Positions 7,943-11,916 of a stretch of DNA of 11,916 nucleotides are shown piece by piece. Location: contig CAYRRA010000140.1 of the NCBI GenBank assembly GCA_964426355.1, forward strand, positions 1 to 11,916. The letters run 5' to 3'. The position numbers were made by a program, and so were the translations under genes. Source of the stretch: JAJFTV01 sp964426355. Lineage in GTDB: Bacteria; Chloroflexota; Anaerolineae; Anaerolineales; Anaerolineaceae. The notes beneath the pieces are model-generated. The model was not told the DNA's origin. It worked only from the letters and a program-made list of their open reading frames with translations, and did no database searches. Numbering within the stretch: the first letter of the stretch is position 1; each line of letters opens with the position of its first letter.

Positions 7943-9049
7943 TCAATGTTTTTTCCAATGGATAATGAACGACAAAATTAGAAAAACACCACCGAGGAGA
8001 AACAATCCGCCTGCTTCAATGCCCAGCCAAAAGGTATAACGGTTGGCGATATTCTGAACCACTGCTGCGATTGCCTGGATCACGTTTGCTTCGATACTGC
8101 GCGGAAGCAGTGGAATCAGGAAGGAATTGACGGCGTAATGAAACACAGGCAGCAGCAGCGCAGCGAGGAAAAGAGTTAAAAGCCCGCCTCCCAGCAGCGG
8201 GATTCCCCACCAGCGCAGCAGCGAGGGCAGATGGCGCGCGTGCAACACGGTGAGACATGCCAGCAGAAAGACAGGAAAAAGCGGACTGAGCAGGCTAATC
8301 AGGCGGAGACGTTTAAAATTTTGGGCTGGATCCTGGCTGCCTGTGTCCTGCGGGGCGGGAAAAATACGTAAATCAGAAGTAACCTGATCGGGGATCGTTT
8401 GTGCTGTTTCCAAGAGCAGCGCCTGGATTTCGTTTTCGAGAACAGGGCGCAGTTCCTCGGATGGGATGCATACCGGAACAGGTTCAGTGGATTGTCCCAA
8501 TGCAACATTGACAATGGTGAACAGCTCCTCACTGCTGCACGTTGCGGCTGTTGCAAGGAGAGCCTCAGCAATCAGCTTGTAATGGCTCTCGGTCAGGTTT
8601 GTCCGGAGCTCGCCGGAAGCGATGACAAGCTGTTGCGGTTCGCTGGTTTTGAGTGCAGCAAAGAATTGGTCGATCAGGCTCTCTGACTGCGTTTTCATCC
8701 ACTGCTGCGGGAGAGCTAGCGTGAGAACATATTCCCAGCCGGCAGTATCCAGCATTTGCATATACCCGGGCACCAGGCTGGAAAGTGCGCTCTCTTCGGG
8801 GCAGCCATTCGCATCGCCGGCGCAGTTGTTGTATGTTTTTGCGTGTATAAGCTGTTGAGCAAGCAAACCGGGTATGCGGGCATAGAGCCCCTGGCTTTCG
8901 ATCGCTTTTTTATATGTTCCCGGGTTGAGCAGCAGCACTTCACCGTTAAAAGCCAGCATTGCGAGCACTAGGCTGATGACAAAAAGAACTGTAAGAAAAA
9001 TAGACAGGCTGCGTTTGAATGGGGGCGTGCCTGTGGTTTGTTCTATCAT
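7943..9049 (-). CDS. Membrane protein with large extracytoplasmic domain, function unknown
   Basis: I do not recognise a named family. The 368-residue protein has one membrane helix near the N-terminus (about 13-34), a soluble region of about 210 residues, then three helices (about 249-269, 282-302 and 340-363), ending in a basic tail (HWKKH). By the positive-inside rule (FKR before helix 1, KKH at the end) the soluble region should face outward. It contains paired cysteines (C76/C83 and C171/C194) that could form disulfides. I have an impression of similar conserved hypothetical proteins in Chloroflexota but cannot check it. The ATG at 9047-9049 follows a weak AAAGG about 10 bases upstream. 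The gene ends 60 bases before the lipoprotein gene on the same strand, with no clear terminator between them, so the two are probably co-transcribed and may act together at the envelope. Confidence 0.75.
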   Translation of the reverse strand: MIEQTTGTPPFKRSLSIFLTVLFVISLVLAMLAFNGEVLLLNPGTYKKAIESQGLYARIPGLLAQQLIHAKTYNNCAGDANGCPEESALSSLVPGYMQMLDTAGWEYVLTLALPQQWMKTQSESLIDQFFAALKTSEPQQLVIASGELRTNLTESHYKLIAEALLATAATCSSEELFTIVNVALGQSTEPVPVCIPSEELRPVLENEIQALLLETAQTIPDQVTSDLRIFPAPQDTGSQDPAQNFKRLRLISLLSPLFPVFLLACLTVLHARHLPSLLRWWGIPLLGGGLLTLFLAALLLPVFHYAVNSFLIPLLPRSIEANVIQAIAAVVQNIANRYTFWLGIEAGGLFLLGGVFLILSFIIHWKKH

Positions 9050-9167
9050 TTGTGACTACCTTTTGCCGAAAGCGCATGGGGGATGTTCGACTGAACCCAT
9101 CTTGCCTGTGTGCAGACAGGTCAATTGATCGCTGCGCTCTCCGGCGTTTTATGTGATGTTATTGCCT

Positions 9168-9173
9168 ATTATA
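9168..9173 (-). promoter_or_regulatory. Possible -10 for the minus-strand membrane protein operon
   Basis: On the minus strand a perfect TATAAT (9173 down to 9168) lies about 120 bases upstream of the membrane protein ATG. No good -35 is present (GCATCC at the right distance) and there is no upstream TG, so the call is weak. The same AT-rich patch reads TATTAT on the plus strand and could act in both directions. Confidence 0.3.
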
Positions 9174-9176
9174 TAA

Positions 9177-9270
9177 CGTATCCAGGGGCTGGATGCGAGC
9201 TGTCATGTTCACTGGTCTGTCATCGCTGACCACCTCTGAGATCCAGCCGCAAGCGGCGGCTGGTTTCCCC
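9177..9270 (+). ncRNA. Candidate structured RNA or attenuator in the 9050-9399 gap
   Basis: No gene is supported in this gap, but it is rich in stem-loops. On the plus strand a 9-bp stem with one G-U pair (9177-9185 with 9189-9197, loop GGG) is followed by a TGGTC/GACCA stem (9213-9217 with 9228-9232) and an 8-bp terminator-like hairpin (9243-9263). GGCTGGAT (9187-9194) is perfectly complementary to ATCCAGCC (9241-9248), which overlaps the terminator's left arm, so two exclusive folds are possible. A -10-like TATTAT (9167-9172) would place the transcription start near 9179, giving a small RNA of about 90 bases or a leader for the carrier protein gene. Outside this element, a CCTGT/ACAGG stem (9105-9120) and a GTTC/GAAC stem with loop GACT are also present. 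All of this is structure by eye. Confidence 0.3.
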
Positions 9271-9273
9271 TTT
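9243..9273 (+). terminator. Terminator-like hairpin before the acyl-carrier cassette
   Basis: CCAGCCGC (9243-9250) pairs perfectly with GCGGCTGG (9256-9263) across a 5-base loop (AAGCG). It is followed on the plus strand by TTTCCCCTTT rather than an unbroken T run, so termination would be modest. No plus-strand gene ends upstream, which points to a leader attenuator, a small RNA end or an insulator. In the minus direction no T run follows. Confidence 0.4.
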
Positions 9274-9310
9274 AATGTCAAGTATCGACAGGAACTCGAA
9301 TGACCATTAA

Positions 9311-9319
9311 TGTTATAAT
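9311..9319 (+). promoter_or_regulatory. Extended -10 promoter of the acyl-carrier cassette
   Basis: TGTTATAAT contains a perfect TATAAT (9314-9319) with the TG of an extended -10. The nearest -35-like hexamer, TCGACA (9285-9290), is too far (23 bases). Transcription would start near 9326, giving a leader of about 75 bases before the carrier protein ATG, downstream of the hairpin at 9243-9263. Confidence 0.55.
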
Positions 9320-9399
9320 TTTTCTTCTTGAAATGAACCAATCGGCTGTATGTTCAGTCGACCACAACTATTCTCACTCGAATTCTGGAGTACCGTTTT

Positions 9400-9705
9400 A
9401 TGTCTGAACCATCCTTAAAAAGCCGGGTTGCTGAAGTTGCCGTACAATGTCTATTAGATGAAGACCTGCCAGTTGAGATGCCGGTGGTGGATTACGAAGC
9501 CGTCAAGCTCCTGGGTTCGCGTTCTGTCTGTGACTCGCTCGGGCTGGTGAGTTACCTGGTGGCGGTAGAGGAGCAGGTTAACGACGCTTTCGATGCGGAA
9601 ATTACCCTGATGAGCGAACGTGCCATGTCTCAGGAACGCAGCCCGTTTCGCAACCTGGGTGCATTGATCGATTACATCACTGAATTGCTGGGCGGGACCG
9701 CATAA
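9400..9705 (+). CDS. Stand-alone acyl carrier protein
   Basis: This is a 101-residue acidic protein of the acyl/peptidyl carrier family. It carries an acyl group as a thioester on a phosphopantetheine arm attached to Ser46 in the motif CDSLGLVSYLVAVEEQ (44-59). The DSL core and the following helix rich in hydrophobic and acidic residues are typical. It is somewhat longer than the usual 75-85-residue ACP, with an extra N-terminal segment and a loop around 70-85 (MSERAMSQERSPFRN) before the last helix (LGALIDYITELL). GGAG at 9387-9390 is 9 bases before the ATG and supports the start. The reductase gene follows after 45 bases, then a ligase, so this carrier probably serves that small pathway rather than housekeeping fatty-acid synthesis. 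Its partner 4'-phosphopantetheinyl transferase is not in the window. Confidence 0.88.
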   Translation: MSEPSLKSRVAEVAVQCLLDEDLPVEMPVVDYEAVKLLGSRSVCDSLGLVSYLVAVEEQVNDAFDAEITLMSERAMSQERSPFRNLGALIDYITELLGGTA

Positions 9706-9750
9706 AAATTGCTTTATAACGCGGCAGACGTTTTGAGAGGTGTGTGAGGG

Positions 9751-10464
9751 ATGATGGACAATACACGTGAAAACCCTGTCATGCTGATTACCGGCACACG
9801 CAAAGGTATCGGCAAATTCCTGGCGCAGACCTATGCCGCGCGCGGCTACCGCGTGGTTGGGTGCAGCCGCAGCCCGGTCGATTGGGAAGCGCCGGGCTAT
9901 GAGCACTTCATCGCTGACGTGAGCGACGAAAGCCAGGTGCTGGCGATGTTCCGTTCTATCCGCAAGACCTATCAACGCCTGGATGTGACGCTCAACAACG
10001 CCGGTATCGCCAGCATGAACCATGTGCTGCTCACGCCCGCCAGCAGCGCGCAAAAAGTGTTGAACACCAACTTTATCGGCACCTTCATGGTCAGCCGTGA
10101 AAGCGCCAAACTGATGATGAAGCACCAGAGCGGGCGCATTGTCAATTTCAGCACAGTGGCTGTGCCGCTTGATTTGGAAGGCGAAGCAGTTTATGCGGCA
10201 TCCAAGAGCGCCGTGGAAAGGTTTACGCGCATCCTGGCGCGCGAGATTGGCGCGTTGGGAATCACGGTCAATACGGTGGGTCCTGCACCCATCGAAACAG
10301 ACCTGATCCGCGCTGTGCCGGCAGAGAAGATTGCCAGGCTGGTGGATGAACTGGCGGTCAAACGGCTGGGTACCTTTGAGGATGTGCTGAATGTGATTGA
10401 TTTCTTTATTCACCCCGAGAGTAGTTATATCACCGGGCAAACAATTTACCTGGGAGGCGTTTGA
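9751..10464 (+). CDS. SDR-family 3-oxoacyl-ACP reductase-like protein (FabG type)
   Basis: This is a 237-residue classical short-chain dehydrogenase, probably reducing a keto group on an acyl chain held by the neighbouring carrier protein, with NAD(P)H. Motifs: TGTRKGIG (14-21) for cofactor binding, an Asp before the first cofactor loop (IADVSDE, 54-60), NNAG (82-85), and the YxxxK pair Y148/K152 (YAASK). The residue 13 before the Tyr, where E. coli FabG has its catalytic Ser138, is Thr135 (NFSTVAVPL); Ser134 is next to it. Thr may replace Ser here, and I recall the same STVAVPL string in related SDRs. The end is standard (SSYITGQTIYLGGV). GAGAGG (9735-9740) and GAGGG (9746-9750) precede tandem ATGs at 9751 and 9754, so the start may be one codon off. 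Its TGA overlaps the ligase ATG by one base. Confidence 0.9.
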   Translation: MMDNTRENPVMLITGTRKGIGKFLAQTYAARGYRVVGCSRSPVDWEAPGYEHFIADVSDESQVLAMFRSIRKTYQRLDVTLNNAGIASMNHVLLTPASSAQKVLNTNFIGTFMVSRESAKLMMKHQSGRIVNFSTVAVPLDLEGEAVYAASKSAVERFTRILAREIGALGITVNTVGPAPIETDLIRAVPAEKIARLVDELAVKRLGTFEDVLNVIDFFIHPESSYITGQTIYLGGV

Positions 10465-11804
10465 TGTTGGGCTGGCTGTTCGAGCGTTTTTCTGAAGCGG
10501 GGAATGCCAGCGCGCTGATCTGGCGCGATGAGTCGTACTCATATCGCTGGTTGCTGGATGAAATTGACCGATGGAAGCAAGAATTGGACCGGGAAGCTGT
10601 AACTGCTGGGACGGTGGTTGCTTTGGAGGGGGATTACTCGCCGCGCGTGGTTGCCCTGCTGCTGGCGCTGATCGACCGCGGCTGCATCATCGCGCCGCTG
10701 ACCAACACGGTGGAGGCGCAAAAGCCGCGTTTCAAAGAAGTCGCCGAGGTGCAGAAATCCTTTGTTTTTGGCGAAGGGGATACCTGGCAGGCGCTTTCCT
10801 ATCCGGTTGAGATCATGCATCCTTTCAACCGCCAGTTGATTGAACTGGGTGACCCGGGGCTGGTGCTGTTTTCATCCGGCTCCACCGGCGAGCCCAAAGG
10901 GGCATTGCACAACTTTGCCAGGCTGTTGGAGAAATTTAAGGTGCGCAGACATACGTTGCGCGCCATCACGTTTCTGCTGCTCGACCATATCGGTGGGATC
11001 AATACCCTGCTGTATATCCTCTCCAACGCCGGTACCATCATTGCCATCGAAGACCGCAACCCGGATGCCGTTTGCGCCACCATTGAGAAGCACAAGGTGG
11101 AACTGCTACCCACCTCGCCGACTTTTCTAAATATGCTGCTGCTCTCGGAGGTGTATCGGCGCTACGACCTGTCTTCGCTGCAGCGCATCACCTACGGCAC
11201 CGAGCCGATGCCGGAATCGACGCTCAAGCGATTGAGCAAGATTTTCCCGAATGCCACCTTGCAACAGACCTACGGTTTGTCTGAATTGGGTATCCTGCGC
11301 TCGAAATCGCGCTCAAACGACACGCTCTGGGTGAAGGTGGGCGGCGAAGGGTATGAAACCAGGGTGGTGGACAATATCCTGTGGATCAAAGCGGATTCAG
11401 CCATGCTTGGCTACTTGAATGCCCCCAGCCCGTTTGATGAAGAGGGCTGGTTCAACACCGGTGACGAGGTGGAGGTGGAGGGGGACTATCTGAAAATCCT
11501 CGGACGGCGCTCGGAGATGATCAACATTGGCGGGGAGAAAGTGTATCCAGCTGAGGTGGAAAGCCTGTTGATGGAACTGGATAACGTCCTGGATGCCAGT
11601 GTGCGCGGCGAAGCCAACCCGATCACCGGTCAGATGGTGGTGGCAAAGTTGACCCTTGCCGAACCGGAAGACCTGGTGGCGCTGCGTAAACGCATCCGCG
11701 CAGCGTTGAAGGATCGAACGGCTCCGTATAAAATCCCGGCGAAGATTGAAATTGCAGAGAACCCTTTGCATTCGGCACGTTTCAAAAAGATGCGCAGGGA
11801 GTAG
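10464..11804 (+). CDS. Adenylate-forming acyl-CoA/acyl-ACP ligase-like enzyme
   Basis: This is an AMP-binding (ANL) superfamily enzyme that activates a carboxylic acid with ATP to an acyl adenylate and passes it to a thiol, here plausibly the phosphopantetheine of the carrier protein encoded two genes upstream. It has 446 residues, shorter than the usual 500-560, mostly because of a short N-terminal half. Motifs: P-loop SSGSTGEPKG (137-146), the A4-like LLDHIGGIN (172-180), YGTEPMP (244-250), TYGLSELG (269-276), WFNTGD (329-334), hinge GRRSEMINIGGEKVYP (347-362), and a C-terminal HSARFKKMR (436-444). K441 or K442 takes the place of the usual A10 GK lysine, but without the glycine. I chose the ATG at 10464 with GGGAGG (10452-10457) six bases before it; it shares one base with the reductase stop (TGATG). 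The substrate (fatty or aryl acid) cannot be read. Confidence 0.9.
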   Translation: MLGWLFERFSEAGNASALIWRDESYSYRWLLDEIDRWKQELDREAVTAGTVVALEGDYSPRVVALLLALIDRGCIIAPLTNTVEAQKPRFKEVAEVQKSFVFGEGDTWQALSYPVEIMHPFNRQLIELGDPGLVLFSSGSTGEPKGALHNFARLLEKFKVRRHTLRAITFLLLDHIGGINTLLYILSNAGTIIAIEDRNPDAVCATIEKHKVELLPTSPTFLNMLLLSEVYRRYDLSSLQRITYGTEPMPESTLKRLSKIFPNATLQQTYGLSELGILRSKSRSNDTLWVKVGGEGYETRVVDNILWIKADSAMLGYLNAPSPFDEEGWFNTGDEVEVEGDYLKILGRRSEMINIGGEKVYPAEVESLLMELDNVLDASVRGEANPITGQMVVAKLTLAEPEDLVALRKRIRAALKDRTAPYKIPAKIEIAENPLHSARFKKMRRE

Positions 11805-11809
11805 TTGTT

Positions 11810-11877
11810 GGGCTGCGGGGGTAATGGGTACGCAACCCGGTTTGTCACCCGAGCGCAGTGAGGGGTCACCGCAGCCC
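11810..11877. repeat. Inverted repeat with REP-like core after the cassette
   Basis: GGGCTGCGG (11810-11818) and CCGCAGCCC (11869-11877) are perfect 9-base inverted repeats around a 50-base interior. Inside are a GGGT/ACCC mini-hairpin (11826-11829 with 11835-11838) and TGTCACCCGAGCGCAGTGAG (11843-11862), which resembles the GAGCGCAGCGAAGGG-type intergenic repeats I remember from many environmental bacteria. There is no T run, so it is a poor intrinsic terminator. It starts six bases after the ligase stop. The last 39 bases of the window show nothing further. Confidence 0.45.
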
Positions 11878-11916
11878 CTGCATGGCAGGACACAGGTAGG
11901 TTGTGGTGGAGGGGGG

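Noticed and set aside
9159..9341. 60-codon minus-strand frame in the 9050-9399 gap
   Set aside because: It runs through the hairpins and the extended -10 promoter, has no ribosome binding site and resembles no family.
9454..10542. Long 362-codon open frame on the minus strand opposite the carrier protein and reductase genes
   Set aside because: The plus-strand frames carry clear family motifs and ribosome binding sites. The antisense frame is His/Arg/Gln-rich with no motif, as expected from GC-skewed codon use.
1..11916. CRISPR array, insertion sequence, phage genes or toxin-antitoxin pair
   Set aside because: No regularly spaced repeats, transposase or integrase motifs, or small overlapping gene pairs were seen.

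Overview
The window reads as a piece of a free-living bacterial chromosome, most plausibly Chloroflexota (Anaerolineae-like). This rests on the protein repertoire as I remember it: a YoaR/LysM cell-wall protein, a 7TM-PAS-GAF-GAF-GGDEF cyclase, and large lipoproteins with peptidase-like and calcium-repeat modules. I ran no search, so treat the taxonomy as an inference. I see no rRNA, tRNA, CRISPR array, complete insertion sequence or phage gene.

Layout. Positions 1-121 are an AT-rich edge that does not match its neighbour. Minus-strand 122-1426 is a membrane-anchored YoaR-like protein whose LysM domain stops abruptly at that edge, so it looks like a truncated L,D-transpeptidase-type protein. 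Divergent from it, on the plus strand, is an operon of a TetR-family regulator (1722-2321) and an extended SDR reductase/epimerase (2318-3316). They overlap by ATGA, and a TetR-type palindrome sits just downstream of a good promoter. A promoter with a perfect extended -10 then precedes a large diguanylate cyclase (3454-6054) with intact catalytic and feedback-inhibition sites. Its stop is one base from the stop of a convergent minus-strand lipoprotein (6056-7882), which lies downstream of a four-helix membrane protein (7943-9049); those two probably form one operon.

The roughly 350-base gap 9050-9399 holds no convincing gene. It carries several stem-loops, including an 8-bp terminator-like hairpin whose left arm can pair with an upstream stem instead, and an extended -10 promoter. 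It leads into a tight three-gene plus-strand cassette: a stand-alone acyl carrier protein (9400-9705), a FabG-type SDR reductase (9751-10464) and a short adenylate-forming ligase (10464-11804). The last two share one base (TGATG). This looks like the start of a small acyl-activation pathway in which the ligase activates a carboxylic acid, the carrier protein holds it and the reductase acts on it. The product is unknown and further genes may lie outside the window. The window ends with an inverted repeat containing a REP-like core.

No single feature proves a new system. The best leads are the carrier/reductase/ligase cassette with its structured leader region, the lipoprotein with an apparently displaced catalytic cysteine, and the truncated cell-wall gene.
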